Under the pieces are notes generated by a model, which was given only the letters and a program-made list of their open reading frames with translations, did not search any database and was not told where the DNA came from. A stretch of 64,000 nt of DNA from Nostoc sp. XA010 (GTDB lineage Bacteria > Cyanobacteriota > Cyanobacteriia > Cyanobacteriales > Nostocaceae): the NCBI RefSeq assembly GCF_020829625.1, contig NZ_JAIVFX010000013.1:62001-126000 (forward strand), in the 5' to 3' direction. The translations under genes were made by a program, and so were the position numbers. Each line of letters starts with the position of its first letter. Position 1 is the first letter of the stretch. Shown here piece by piece: positions 27,368 through 36,060 of the stretch.

Positions 27368-27458
27368 ATCTAACTTACATCTCCTTGTGTTTGCCCCAAT
27401 GCTTACTGTGACAGTGGCACAAATCTAGTCAGCTTTCAAATGTGGTTATCTGGTGTTT

Positions 27459-27485
27459 GCCTAGTCTAAGTAGGTATTGCTAGGC
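27459..27485. promoter_or_regulatory. Inverted repeat between the two XRE genes
   Basis: GCCTAG at 27459-27464 is mirrored by CTAGGC at 27480-27485 with a 15-nt spacer. It lies upstream of XRE gene 1 and downstream of XRE gene 2, a plausible operator or a weak hairpin. No binding data. Confidence 0.35.
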
Positions 27486-27495
27486 TTTGCATATT

Positions 27496-27732
27496 TTAAT
27501 CTGGCTCGAACTTCAATAAATCGCCTGGATTACAGTTGAGTGCTTTACAAAGTTGATTAAGTGTTTCCCTATCCAGTCTCTTGGGCATATCACGGTATGC
27601 CTTTAGCTTTGAAATTGTGTTTGGATGAAGTCCTGTAATTTCTGCCAGTTCTCCAGTTTTAATATCACGTTCAAGCATGAGATAGGCCAAGTTCCACTTA
27701 ATCGTCATTGGGAATAATGCGCTGCACTGCAT
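27496..27732 (-). CDS. XRE/Cro-family HTH repressor 2
   Basis: The 78-aa protein is paralogous to the XRE protein at 27110-27367. Both have eight residues before an M-(P/T)-IKW start, then GELAEITGLHPNTISKLKA and RLDRETLNQLCKALNCNPGDLL. It may start at 27732 or at the internal ATG at 27708; the equivalent extra eight residues in the paralogue favour the longer form. It is divergently oriented from the gene at 27889, with three evenly spaced repeats between them that are good operator candidates. Confidence 0.83.
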   Translation of the reverse strand: MQCSALFPMTIKWNLAYLMLERDIKTGELAEITGLHPNTISKLKAYRDMPKRLDRETLNQLCKALNCNPGDLLKFEPD

Positions 27733-27782
27733 CTTTAAAATTACCCTTTAACGGATGGAATCTAAACCTAGATTAGCTCTTG

Positions 27783-27839
27783 CTAACCGATATGTCAATA
27801 TTCTAACCGAAATGATTGACAACTAATCGAAACGGTTAG
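27783..27839. promoter_or_regulatory. Three operator-like repeats at exact 20-bp spacing
   Basis: CTAACCGATATG at 27783, CTAACCGAAATG at 27803 and CTAATCGAAACG at 27823 are direct repeats with a period of 20 bp (about two helical turns). The last runs into an inverted half-site CGGTTAG (27833-27839). They lie between the divergent XRE repressor 2 and the rightward gene at 27889, the classic place for phage-type repressor operators. Confidence 0.6.
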
Positions 27840-27888
27840 ATAATAAAAATAGAGAAAGCGCCCGACTACCAATCTGAAGCGCTTCTCT

Positions 27889-28803
27889 ATGTCCATTAAG
27901 ACTTTATCAATTATGACTCACGTTATTTACACAGCACAACAGCTGCAACTGAAATCTATTGCCCGACTCAAGCAAATCTACAGCGAAATCGCCTGCACAG
28001 CCGAAGTAAGCGACAAACGCTGTAAGGATGCCTGGATTACTGCGATCGCTGAATATCAGGCAAGCAAGATTCAGAAACTCGCCCCTGCTGCCCCCGACAA
28101 CCAAGCCGCAGCTCAAACCGAACTCGACCACTTCATCGCTGACCAAGCCCAAGCCGTAGCTCCTGAACCCCTCAGAATAGTCGAAATCTCTTTTGACCAT
28201 CACGAATATTACGCTAATGACAAACTGGTAGCCAGCATCAGCCATGACGATAACCACCTAACCCAACGCTGGGTAGTCATGGTCAACGAGAAAGAAGTAT
28301 TTCGTGCCAACACTCTAATGCGTTGCGATCGCTTCATCTGCACTCACTATAAAGATGGCTCATTACCTGTGCAGGAAGAAGCAGAGGTGCAGGGGAGCAG
28401 GGGTGCAGAGGGGAAAAACCTACAACAACTTTCTCCTCTGCCCCTCTGCGCCTCTGCCCCGCAAGTTTCCTCTTCGACCGAAAACCAAATCATGGCGCAT
28501 ATCTTCAACGAGTGCCAGAATTATGGGTTTGAAATTCTCGATGATGGCATTTACAACGACAACGGCGTGAAACTGGGGCAAGTCGGATGCACTGATGGTA
28601 ACTGGTGGGTGATTCAGGGTTATTCAGGACAGCAGCAGTATTCTAACTCGGTATATGATGCAGTGCGATCGCTATCGATGGTGGATGTGTCTACTGATAG
28701 TAAATCCATTTTTGATGAATATTTTTTAGAGCAACCGTTAGAGCAGCTAACTGGCGATAGATTGCAACGACTGCTGGAGAGAACGGAGTTAGTAACAGCG
28801 TAA
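27889..28803 (+). CDS. Hypothetical mobile-element protein with an in-frame repeat insert
   Basis: The 304-aa protein belongs to no family I recognise. It has an N-terminal helical part (QQLQLKSIARLKQIYSEI) and a middle beta-rich part (DHHEYYANDKLVASISHDDN). Residues about 164-200 are translated from an inverted repeat typical of Nostoc genomes and do not look like native protein. A C-terminal part (WWVIQGYSGQQQYSNSVYDA) follows. An in-frame ATG at 27913 is an alternative start; neither has a clear ribosome binding site. It is the first gene to the right of the XRE operator region, so likely under repressor control. Confidence 0.55.
   Translation: MSIKTLSIMTHVIYTAQQLQLKSIARLKQIYSEIACTAEVSDKRCKDAWITAIAEYQASKIQKLAPAAPDNQAAAQTELDHFIADQAQAVAPEPLRIVEISFDHHEYYANDKLVASISHDDNHLTQRWVVMVNEKEVFRANTLMRCDRFICTHYKDGSLPVQEEAEVQGSRGAEGKNLQQLSPLPLCASAPQVSSSTENQIMAHIFNECQNYGFEILDDGIYNDNGVKLGQVGCTDGNWWVIQGYSGQQQYSNSVYDAVRSLSMVDVSTDSKSIFDEYFLEQPLEQLTGDRLQRLLERTELVTA
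28397..28457. repeat. Inverted repeat inserted in a coding sequence
   Basis: GCAGGGGTGCAGAGGGG at 28397-28413 pairs with CCCCTCTGCGCCTCTGC at 28441-28457 around a 27-nt loop. G-rich and C-rich arms like these are common interspersed repeats of Nostoc. The reading frame stays open across it. Confidence 0.6.
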
Positions 28804-28819
28804 GTCTTGGGCTTCGCCT

Positions 28820-28865
28820 GGGAAAAGGTTAAAGGGAAATTTCTTCATTCCTTTCCCCTTTTCCC
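28820..28865. terminator. Hairpin after the first mobile-element gene
   Basis: GGGAAAAGG at 28820-28828 pairs with CCTTTTCCC at 28857-28865, with extra AAAGGGAAA/TTTCCCC pairing inside. It lies between the stop at 28803 and the gene at 28901 and may end or attenuate transcription. No long T-run follows, so it may be only a dispersed repeat. Confidence 0.35.
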
Positions 28866-28900
28866 TAAAACACATTCCCTTCATTGAAGGAGGTAATCAA

Positions 28901-29299
28901 ATGTATACAAAATGGACTGATGAAGAACTCGCAATTATTGAGGCGAAAGCTGAAGTCTATACAATCAAACAAATAGCTTCAATCCTAAAAAGGCAAGGAT
29001 ATCAACGCACACCAATTGCAATTTATCTGAAGTTAAATAGCTTAGGTTATTCAGCCCGTCCCACTCTTGATAACTATTCTTGTAAAGAGATTGCTCAATT
29101 TCTTCAGTTAAACTTCTCAACTGTTACAAGATGGGTAAAAAGAGGATGGCTCAAAGCTACAAGACGCTCTGCCAGACATTATCAAATTCGGAAATGCCAT
29201 CTTAAGCAGTTTTTTGACAACCCACCACAATCAATTAAAAAACGCATTGCCGCTCTTGATGTTGAAGCGATTAATTACCTATTAGGGAGACGAGCATGA
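28901..29299 (+). CDS. HTH DNA-binding protein (excisionase/Myb-like)
   Basis: The 132-aa protein has a strong ribosome binding site (AAGGAGGT). It shows two predicted HTH segments: an N-terminal SANT-like part (WTDEELAIIEAKAEVYTIKQIASIL) and a MerR/excisionase-like part (SCKEIAQFLQLNFSTVTRWVKRGWLKA, about residues 62-88). The end overlaps the DUF1392 gene by ATGA. Likely a regulator of the mobile element; its target is not known. Confidence 0.68.
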   Translation: MYTKWTDEELAIIEAKAEVYTIKQIASILKRQGYQRTPIAIYLKLNSLGYSARPTLDNYSCKEIAQFLQLNFSTVTRWVKRGWLKATRRSARHYQIRKCHLKQFFDNPPQSIKKRIAALDVEAINYLLGRRA

Positions 29300-29754
29300 T
29301 TGACCACATTAACGCACTTCAAACAAGCTGGTATCTCTCTCCACCTTGGCGTGGAACAATTCCACCTGTTGAGGTGAATTTACTGGAGAGAGTTTACCTA
29401 AGAACTACCAGAACATTCGGCTACTGTTGCGGTATGCAATGGAAGCATGAGTGCTGGATTTATTCAATTGATTGCCGTAATGAAATACTTCACGCCACAC
29501 AAAACCAAATCATCGGTATTGGAGAATTAGAAGCTATCAAAGTGCAAAAACCTGCCTTTGTTCTGGGCGAAAGAGTGATGCTCTGTTCTCACGATAAGGG
29601 AACAAAACAACGGCTGATTCTAGGGATTGGGCTTGTGAATAACTCTTGGTTTTACCTTGTTGAATTGGTGTCGCCAACCTTAACTCAATCACGGGCTATA
29701 TCGAATCGTTTCTCACTCGTTGGTGAAAAAAGTTTGGTGCGCGTGAATGTCTAA
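29296..29754 (+). CDS. DUF1392-like protein
   Basis: The 152-aa protein resembles the cyanobacterial DUF1392 group: N-terminal SWYLSPPWRGTIPPVEVNLL followed by GYCCGMQW and WIYSIDC. The function of this family is unknown. It is translationally coupled to the HTH gene. A truncated homologue coupled to the cytosine methylase occurs at 39433, so the family travels with DNA-binding or DNA-modifying genes here. Confidence 0.65.
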   Translation: MIDHINALQTSWYLSPPWRGTIPPVEVNLLERVYLRTTRTFGYCCGMQWKHECWIYSIDCRNEILHATQNQIIGIGELEAIKVQKPAFVLGERVMLCSHDKGTKQRLILGIGLVNNSWFYLVELVSPTLTQSRAISNRFSLVGEKSLVRVNV

Positions 29755-29797
29755 TTCTCTCTAATCAACAACGGAAAATTATCACCCAACTAAAGTT

Positions 29798-30691
29798 ATG
29801 TCACAAATCGAAATCGCTCAAATTATCGAACAGATAAAACAAGAGATTCAAATCGACGCTAATGGTCAGGGCAAGGCCAGTGTTCGGGCAGCAGCCAGAT
29901 TAGCAAATGTTAATGATGCTGGATTGCTCAGAAGCCTCAAAACTGCTGCTGATATTTCTCGCTCTAAACTGGCTGAAAGGCTTATCTACAAGGGTTTTGA
30001 AGGTGCTGAGATTTTATTGTGGTCTGAGTCCGGTATTCCCGATGTTGCTGTAGCAACCATACTTCACTATTACGGTTATGAAGCTGGCAAGAGATGTACC
30101 GCACAAGCAAAATTAGCCTGTGAAGCTTTTGAAAGCATTGGTGTTCGTGCCTGGATTCAAGATTTATTGGGGTGGACAAAACCCGCCACTCAACCACCAG
30201 TCCAGCCCCCTGCACCAGCCCTCCCCCCAGTTGAACAGCGATTGCATACTCTTGTCCTGGCTATGAAGACCTTAGCTGAGTTAACTGGTGGCAGACTCAA
30301 CCCATACATGGAACAGAATTGCAAAGACTTCGCCGCCAATCTAATAGCTGACTACAACAGACAGACACTAACCGGCACAAAAGAAAAATGGATGGGCGTG
30401 GTGAACTTTGCAGAGAGCGAACTTGGAAAAAAAGTCCCTATCAGTGGCGCTCACTACCGAGGACATCTTGGGACATGGGTGAGAACATTCTACCCAAACT
30501 TGGGCGATCGCCAAGAAACGCGATTGGTTAACGGTGTGCAGCAGCCCATTTATGTCTACGCTTGTCATGATCCAGTTGTAGCTGCCGGATTGACTAAAGC
30601 TGTAGAAGAATTTTTCGCTCACCCAAGCCCTGGTGCAGCGCTAAGGCAGGCAGGTGCTTTCGCTAGCAAGAAAGAAAAGGTATCAGTTTAA
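29798..30691 (+). CDS. Hypothetical phage-like protein
   Basis: The 297-aa protein has an N-terminal part (GQGKASVRAAARLANVNDAGLLRSL, about 25-50) resembling the DNA-binding start of phage antirepressor-like proteins. A Pro-rich linker (about 128-145) follows, then a C-terminal domain with GAHYRGHLGTWVRTF. No family was identified with confidence. It lies 43 bp after the DUF1392 gene, same strand, and is likely part of the same early region of the mobile element. Confidence 0.5.
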   Translation: MSQIEIAQIIEQIKQEIQIDANGQGKASVRAAARLANVNDAGLLRSLKTAADISRSKLAERLIYKGFEGAEILLWSESGIPDVAVATILHYYGYEAGKRCTAQAKLACEAFESIGVRAWIQDLLGWTKPATQPPVQPPAPALPPVEQRLHTLVLAMKTLAELTGGRLNPYMEQNCKDFAANLIADYNRQTLTGTKEKWMGVVNFAESELGKKVPISGAHYRGHLGTWVRTFYPNLGDRQETRLVNGVQQPIYVYACHDPVVAAGLTKAVEEFFAHPSPGAALRQAGAFASKKEKVSV

Positions 30692-30767
30692 TAGCCATCA
30701 GTCTTCAGTGATCAGTTCCCTGAATCTTTTTTACTACTGGCTACGCAACCATTACCTGTAGGAATTT

Positions 30768-31499
30768 TTGGATTACACGAAGAGTTTTAAAGCTTATTGG
30801 TTAAGCAAAGAACAAGTAATAGATAAGAATAGGTTAATGACACGATTTCATGATCCAAGAGCAGCAGCACTCGCACAACAGATCGACCAAACCAATGCAA
30901 TCGGCTGGGAAGGAGCTTGTGACATGGCACTACAACAACACCTAGCGAAAGCGGAATTATCCCCAGTAGAAGCAGTATTGCGTTTCGATATGTTCCGAAA
31001 AAGAGCGCAAGATACAGCTGATAAACGACAAGTAATTTGGGCAGAACAAGTAAGCCAAGGCATTAGCGGAATCGAGTGGTACACCGTTGAGTACGGCGGC
31101 ATGGCGTTAGTTCTTCCCCGGCTGTGTGAGGAGTTAACACTCGTTCCTGGGGATAAGGAAATTTTGATGAATTCCAAGTCGGTGGCCCTCGACTTCCTTG
31201 CACATTGGAACACGGTGTTTAAACTATGGCGTTACAACCGCGAAACTGATGAGCGCTGGCTAGAATCTCGCTGGAGTCAGTTTTACACCGAATACATGAG
31301 CCGGGAATGGGTGGAAGTTTGGGCTGAGGATGAGGTTTACCAAATTCTTCTAAGAGATGGAACGTTTCAAGATAAGCCCACGTTCGCTATCAATGCTTGC
31401 TGTTGCTGGGGTAATCCACAAGCAATCCACCGCACCACTGCATACTCTAATTCTGGCTCAAGCTGGTTTCAATGGAATAATTTTACGCCTTGGAGATAA
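30768..31499 (+). CDS. Hypothetical protein of the mobile element
   Basis: The 243-aa protein starts at TTG (30768) preceded by TAGGA; an ATG at 30837 would remove 23 residues. It is rich in aromatic and charged residues with no recognised domain. A central FLAHWNTVFKLWRYNRETDERWLESRW segment is probably helical. The C-terminal CCCWGNPQAIHRTTAYSNSG looks unusual and could be altered. There is no clue to its function beyond position between the phage-like gene and the methylase gene pair. Confidence 0.45.
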   Translation: MDYTKSFKAYWLSKEQVIDKNRLMTRFHDPRAAALAQQIDQTNAIGWEGACDMALQQHLAKAELSPVEAVLRFDMFRKRAQDTADKRQVIWAEQVSQGISGIEWYTVEYGGMALVLPRLCEELTLVPGDKEILMNSKSVALDFLAHWNTVFKLWRYNRETDERWLESRWSQFYTEYMSREWVEVWAEDEVYQILLRDGTFQDKPTFAINACCCWGNPQAIHRTTAYSNSGSSWFQWNNFTPWR

Positions 31500-31566
31500 A
31501 AGCGATCGCTATTAAAGAAGTAGCAATCGCCACGTTGAACACTTTTTTATATTTGGCATAACCAAC

Positions 31567-31770
31567 ATGAGAGTCATTGTTAGAGTCACCGAAAAAATTA
31601 TTAGTGAAGCTCACATCCATATCCCCGATGGGCTTTCAGAATCAGGTATTAGGCAGCATATTGTAGACCGCTATAACAGTGGCGAGATGCTGACTGATAT
31701 GAACATTTTTCAAGTGGATTTTGAATCAATCAGCGCTCTTGTTGTCAAACAAACGGGAGAGAGCTTATGA
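31567..31770 (+). CDS. Small hypothetical protein upstream of methylase
   Basis: The 67-aa protein (MRVIVRVTEKIISEAHIHIP start) looks like a compact alpha/beta fold. It is joined by an ATGA overlap to the adenine methylase gene and so is probably co-translated with it. No family recognised. Confidence 0.5.
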   Translation: MRVIVRVTEKIISEAHIHIPDGLSESGIRQHIVDRYNSGEMLTDMNIFQVDFESISALVVKQTGESL

Positions 31771-32459
31771 CTGTTGCACAACTGCTGACACCACAACCGT
31801 ACTTTCCTAAATCTACAGGAGAAATTGTTGGTAGACATCCATTAAACTTTTACGAGTCTCCTTCATGGTTCACAACTGAACTACTGCGCCATGTTCCGTT
31901 ATCTGGTGTCATTGGTGAGCCTTGCGTAGGAATGGGGGCGATCGCATCATTACTTCAGGCGTGGCCACACACCAAGCAGATGTGGACGAACGATATTGAT
32001 CCACATAAATCGACTGCTTACCATCTGGATGCAACACTATCCGAGTCATGGGCTAAGTTTCCCGATTCTGACTGGATCTGCACCAATCCGCCATATTCGG
32101 AGTTCGCATCCCCAATTATTAAGAATGCCTACCGTAAAGCCCGTGTGGGTGTCGCCGCATTCCTTTTGACCAGCTTTCTCGAACCCTGTGATGATCGGGC
32201 AGATTTCTTACAGCAGCACCCGCCGTCGCTTGTACTGATTCTGCCGCGCTTCTGTTTTCGCAAGGATAAGAGGGGTACTCGTTGGGCTACCGATAACGTT
32301 ACCATCTCGTGCTTTGTGTGGGACAAGCGCGCAACTACACAGCAAATTATTATTCGTCCCAAATCAGAAATTATTGGGTTTTACAAAAATCCAGAACAGG
32401 CTATTTCACAAGAACGGGCTATTGAAATCGTTCGAGCAATCGCCAAAGGAGAATTATGA
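31767..32459 (+). CDS. Phage-type adenine-specific DNA methyltransferase
   Basis: The 230-aa SAM-dependent methylase has motif I GEPCVGMGAI (about residue 50), NDID acidic motif (about 75) and catalytic NPPY (about 110), the signature of N6-adenine (or N4-cytosine) methylases. The small size without a target-recognition domain is typical of phage and plasmid solitary enzymes. It lies in a three-gene run linked by ATGA overlaps; the following AlkB gene is coupled to it. It probably modifies the element's own DNA; the recognition site is unknown. Confidence 0.8.
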   Translation: MTVAQLLTPQPYFPKSTGEIVGRHPLNFYESPSWFTTELLRHVPLSGVIGEPCVGMGAIASLLQAWPHTKQMWTNDIDPHKSTAYHLDATLSESWAKFPDSDWICTNPPYSEFASPIIKNAYRKARVGVAAFLLTSFLEPCDDRADFLQQHPPSLVLILPRFCFRKDKRGTRWATDNVTISCFVWDKRATTQQIIIRPKSEIIGFYKNPEQAISQERAIEIVRAIAKGEL

Positions 32460-33055
32460 AACAGATGTCGCTTTTTGATGAACCTACCATAGTTTTACCA
32501 GTCAACTATTATCCAGAGTTTCTCACTCTTACTGAAGCTGACGCACTCTACCAACATTGTCAACAACTGCAATGGCAACAGAATCAAATACGTATGCTGG
32601 GTAAAACAATGCCTGTGCCTCGCCTAGAGTGCATTTATGGCGATGAAGGCTGTGATTACCTCTACTCTAAAAGCGTACTACTCAAACCACTACCTTGGAC
32701 AGACGCTCTGGCTAAGTTACGCAACAGAATCACCGCAACTGCTGGTTATAACTTCCGCATCGTCATCGGCAATCAGTACAGGAGCGGACAAGATTCGATA
32801 GGGTGGCACAACGACAGTGAAGCTTCGATGGGATTTAACCCAGCGATCGCCTCTGTCAGTCTGGGTTCAGTAAGGAAATTCCAAATCAAGCCCATCGGGG
32901 GTAAACCGACTGACTTTTGGCTGGAGCATGGGAGTCTGCTGGTGATGCTTCCAGGCTGTCAGAGTACTCATCTGCATCAAGTTCCGAAGACCAATAAGGT
33001 GGTTAGCACACGGATTAATCTAACTTTTCGACCGCACGTTGGGGGTAAAAGGTAA
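32456..33055 (+). CDS. AlkB-family 2-oxoglutarate/Fe(II) dioxygenase
   Basis: The 199-aa enzyme shows the AlkB signature: NQYRSGQDSIGWHNDSE gives the N-x-Y and Fe(II) ligands H-x-D, HLHQVPK holds the distal His, and RINLTFRP carries the 2-oxoglutarate-binding Arg residues. Family members remove methyl or alkyl groups from DNA or RNA bases by oxidation, as ALKBH2/3 do for 1-methyladenine and 3-methylcytosine. The start overlaps the methylase stop (ATGA). The likely role is repair or demethylation linked to the methylase; its substrate was not determined. Confidence 0.86.
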   Translation: MKQMSLFDEPTIVLPVNYYPEFLTLTEADALYQHCQQLQWQQNQIRMLGKTMPVPRLECIYGDEGCDYLYSKSVLLKPLPWTDALAKLRNRITATAGYNFRIVIGNQYRSGQDSIGWHNDSEASMGFNPAIASVSLGSVRKFQIKPIGGKPTDFWLEHGSLLVMLPGCQSTHLHQVPKTNKVVSTRINLTFRPHVGGKR

Positions 33056-33164
33056 TTCGTTCTGTCTGTAAAACATTATTGTATCTTCCAAATATCGAAT
33101 TCTATTAGTCAGATTGAAAAATTTTTGAATGTATTACATCCCAAAACATCAGTAGGGGGTTCTT

Positions 33165-34526
33165 ATGAAGTTAACCGATTATTTAATAGACCTTGGTAAT
33201 TCTGTTGCTTATTATCCAAAGCTAGCTGAAGTCACTGGTGGCGTTTTACCAAATTTGTTTTTATGCCAAATGTATTACTGGCTGGGTAAACAAAAAAATC
33301 CTGAAGGTTGGATTTATAAAACTCAAGCCGAGATTGAGAAAGAAACTGGACTGACTCGGAAACAACAAGAAACAGCCCGAAAATTTCTTAAAGCCAGAGG
33401 ATTACTCCAAGAAAAATATACTGGATGTCCCAGACGCTTAGAGTTTTGGTTGGATAAAGATGCTTTAAATCAACGTTGGTCAGCTTTTATGAGCAATCTT
33501 GAGCTACCAATTGCGAAAATTACTTCATCTTGGACTCGCAGAGCAAAAAAATCTCAGGATGACGCTAATCAAAAACCCAGCATAATGCCCAATTCGGACA
33601 ATATAGACAGCACCAATAGTGCAATATGTAATGACCAAATAGAGCAATATATATTGCCCCAATCATCCAGTACAGAATGCCCCGATAGTACAGGCTATAA
33701 TGCCTTTCTTGGACATACTGTAATGCCTCTTTCGGACAATCTATCTATATATACAAAGAATACTTCAAAGATTACTTCAGAGATTACACACAATGCGCCC
33801 CTGGCTTCGCCACCCGCGCCCCCCACCCATGAAAGTGTGTGTGAAAAAGAAGAACTTGATTTAACAACGGAAGAAATTGAAATTGAAGAACCAATTCCAG
33901 AAAAACCAAGCTTAGAAGAATCAACCCCAGAAGAATCAACCCCACAACAACCCACTTCGTTGTCAAAAAATTCCGAGTCTTCGCAACAAAGCGATAATCC
34001 CTCAAGAGGATCAACTATTGCGGGCGGGTGGTTCGAGAAATCCGAACAATCGAATAAGCCGCAAATAACCTGTCCCTACAAGACAGCCCGGAACGTGAAA
34101 GAACTGATTGATGCTTGGTTAACAGACCCGACTGCTATGAGTGATGATTGTGTGCCCCTGCTTGTTAGAGACTCAATCAAGTGGAATCGCTGGGTTTTAC
34201 CTTGGCGCAATGGAGAGCGAAAACTAAATAACTTGTACCAGAACTTCAACCCGGTAGTCGTGGATTTCCTAGCACAAGAATTAGCCACTAAATCGAAACG
34301 CTCCGCACGACAGGAAATAGATCATGCGATCGCAGTCATGAACACCTGGGAAAAAACCAAAGGTGGGTGGACGAATTTGAATCAGCGTTACCAGCAAGCT
34401 CAGAGTGCCGAAACTCAACGCCTTGCCCAACAGAAAGCTATACAAACGGCTCACACTGCCCCTAATGAGTTGAGGGCAGTACTCCCAGAAATCAGACAAG
34501 CGCGGAGATTTACGAAAATAGCATAG
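33165..34526 (+). CDS. Replication-initiation-like protein (winged helix)
   Basis: The 453-aa protein has an N-terminal winged-helix region (GGVLPNLFLCQMYYWLGKQ...KTQAEIEKETGLTRKQQETARKFLKARGLL, about 24-85), as in phage replication and DnaD-like proteins. A low-complexity Ser/Pro/Glu linker (about 200-300) contains short repeats of EESTPE type. The C-terminal helical domain has RDSIKWNRWVLPWRNGERKLNNLY. It has a G-rich ribosome binding site and lies 11 bp before the DnaB helicase, so the pair probably starts replication of the element. Confidence 0.6.
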   Translation: MKLTDYLIDLGNSVAYYPKLAEVTGGVLPNLFLCQMYYWLGKQKNPEGWIYKTQAEIEKETGLTRKQQETARKFLKARGLLQEKYTGCPRRLEFWLDKDALNQRWSAFMSNLELPIAKITSSWTRRAKKSQDDANQKPSIMPNSDNIDSTNSAICNDQIEQYILPQSSSTECPDSTGYNAFLGHTVMPLSDNLSIYTKNTSKITSEITHNAPLASPPAPPTHESVCEKEELDLTTEEIEIEEPIPEKPSLEESTPEESTPQQPTSLSKNSESSQQSDNPSRGSTIAGGWFEKSEQSNKPQITCPYKTARNVKELIDAWLTDPTAMSDDCVPLLVRDSIKWNRWVLPWRNGERKLNNLYQNFNPVVVDFLAQELATKSKRSARQEIDHAIAVMNTWEKTKGGWTNLNQRYQQAQSAETQRLAQQKAIQTAHTAPNELRAVLPEIRQARRFTKIA

Positions 34527-34537
34527 GAGAAAAAGCG

Positions 34538-35929
34538 ATGTTTTCACCAGATTTTGCCTCAGATAACGTAATTTCAATGCCTAACCACTTACCACCCCAG
34601 GCGATAGAAGCTGAAGAAGTAGTACTCGGTGGCATTTTGTTTGACCCCGAAGCGATCGCTCGTGTAATTAAGATTTTGCAACCAGAGGATTTTTACGTTG
34701 GTTCGCACAAGAACATTTACCAAGCCGCAGTGCGATTGCACCAGTCTCAGCAACCAACGGATTTATTGTTTGTTACCAGTTGGCTTGAATCTCATGGACT
34801 GTTGCATAATGTTGGCGGGAGAAATAAACTTGCGTCTTTGCTTAACTCTTGCGTGTCAGCAGTTAACATCGATGCCTTAGCAGAGTTAATTCGAGAAAAA
34901 GCGCAATTGAGAGCGGTGATCCAAACAGCTTTACAAATGGCACGGGAAGCGATGGATGCCCCCTTAACTGAAACTACTGCCACTTCAGTCATCGAAATGG
35001 GACAACAAAAGCTTTTAGAGTTGCGCCAATTAACTATGCCTTGTCAGATGAAATTAATGGCTGACATCATCCCCGATGTTTATGCCGAGATTGAATTGGC
35101 CAATAACGGTGAAGATGCGATTGAGGTGAATGTCCCCACCGGATTCTACGATTTGGATTCGGTAATTGGCGGGATGCCCTTCGGTGCTTTGACCGTTGTT
35201 GGAGGTCGCGGCGGAATCGGCAAGTCCACCTGGGCATTAGATATTGGCATTCGGGCTGCTGCTAGCGGCTTAACAACTGCTTATTTCGCTTTAGAGATGT
35301 CTGCCTCACAAATGGTCAAAAAGACTCTCTCAAGGCTGGCAGCGCCTCATGTTCCTGCTGACCTACTTTTTAAACGCAATGCACTTCGGGAATCTCACTG
35401 GAATCCTTTAGCTCAAGCCTGTGCTGAGGGGATGGCGCTACCATTTTGGTTGAATGACAACCCTGTAATCACCACCTCACAAATCAAGGGTGATTTACAA
35501 GATATACAAGCTCGTTGTGGGTCAGTCAGTTTGGTAATTGTGGACTATGTGCAGTTGATTGAACCAATGCGCCGGGAGCGTGGCGAAAATCGTGTACAAG
35601 AAATAGACTCAATTTTAAAGCAATTAAGGGCGATCGCTAAACAATTCAATTGCGCTGTCTTGGGTTTAGCACAGTTAAAAAGAGAAGTTGATTCACGTTC
35701 CGAAAAGCGTCCAACTAAAGCAGATTTTCGGGAATCGGGAGGATTTGAACAGGAAGCTGCTGTTATGTTGGGTTTGTATCGGGAAGATTACTACGACAAA
35801 CAGACCACCCAAAAAGGCATTTTTGAAGTTTCAGTTTTGAAAAGTCGATTTAGTAGTGAGACGACTGTTAATCTCTTATTTGATGAACGATTTGGACAGT
35901 TTAAGAATTTAGCTAAATCCAATTATTAA
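34538..35929 (+). CDS. dnaB: Replicative DNA helicase DnaB-like
   Basis: The 463-aa protein has the DnaB N-terminal helical domain (PQAIEAEEVVLGGILFDPEA, FYVGSHKNIYQAA) and the RecA-like motor: Walker A GGRGGIGKST (about residue 222), ALEMSASQM, LVIVDYVQLIEP and LAQLKREVDSR. It is shorter in the N-domain than chromosomal DnaB but full length overall. An AGGAG ribosome binding site fixes the start. It is an element-encoded helicase, probably loaded by the upstream replication protein. Confidence 0.88.
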   Translation: MFSPDFASDNVISMPNHLPPQAIEAEEVVLGGILFDPEAIARVIKILQPEDFYVGSHKNIYQAAVRLHQSQQPTDLLFVTSWLESHGLLHNVGGRNKLASLLNSCVSAVNIDALAELIREKAQLRAVIQTALQMAREAMDAPLTETTATSVIEMGQQKLLELRQLTMPCQMKLMADIIPDVYAEIELANNGEDAIEVNVPTGFYDLDSVIGGMPFGALTVVGGRGGIGKSTWALDIGIRAAASGLTTAYFALEMSASQMVKKTLSRLAAPHVPADLLFKRNALRESHWNPLAQACAEGMALPFWLNDNPVITTSQIKGDLQDIQARCGSVSLVIVDYVQLIEPMRRERGENRVQEIDSILKQLRAIAKQFNCAVLGLAQLKREVDSRSEKRPTKADFRESGGFEQEAAVMLGLYREDYYDKQTTQKGIFEVSVLKSRFSSETTVNLLFDERFGQFKNLAKSNY

Positions 35930-36060
35930 ATACAACAGGAGGGAGCCTGTACATTGTAAGTATTTATGCAATTATCACTCCAGCGATGGAATCGGTCAAA
36001 AGATATAACACTTAAAAAAGTACTGTTGCTTTAGTGTAAATCCAAAAGGAGGAGAAGATT

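Noticed and set aside
28820..28865. Possible riboswitch
   Set aside because: Only a simple hairpin is visible; no known riboswitch core.
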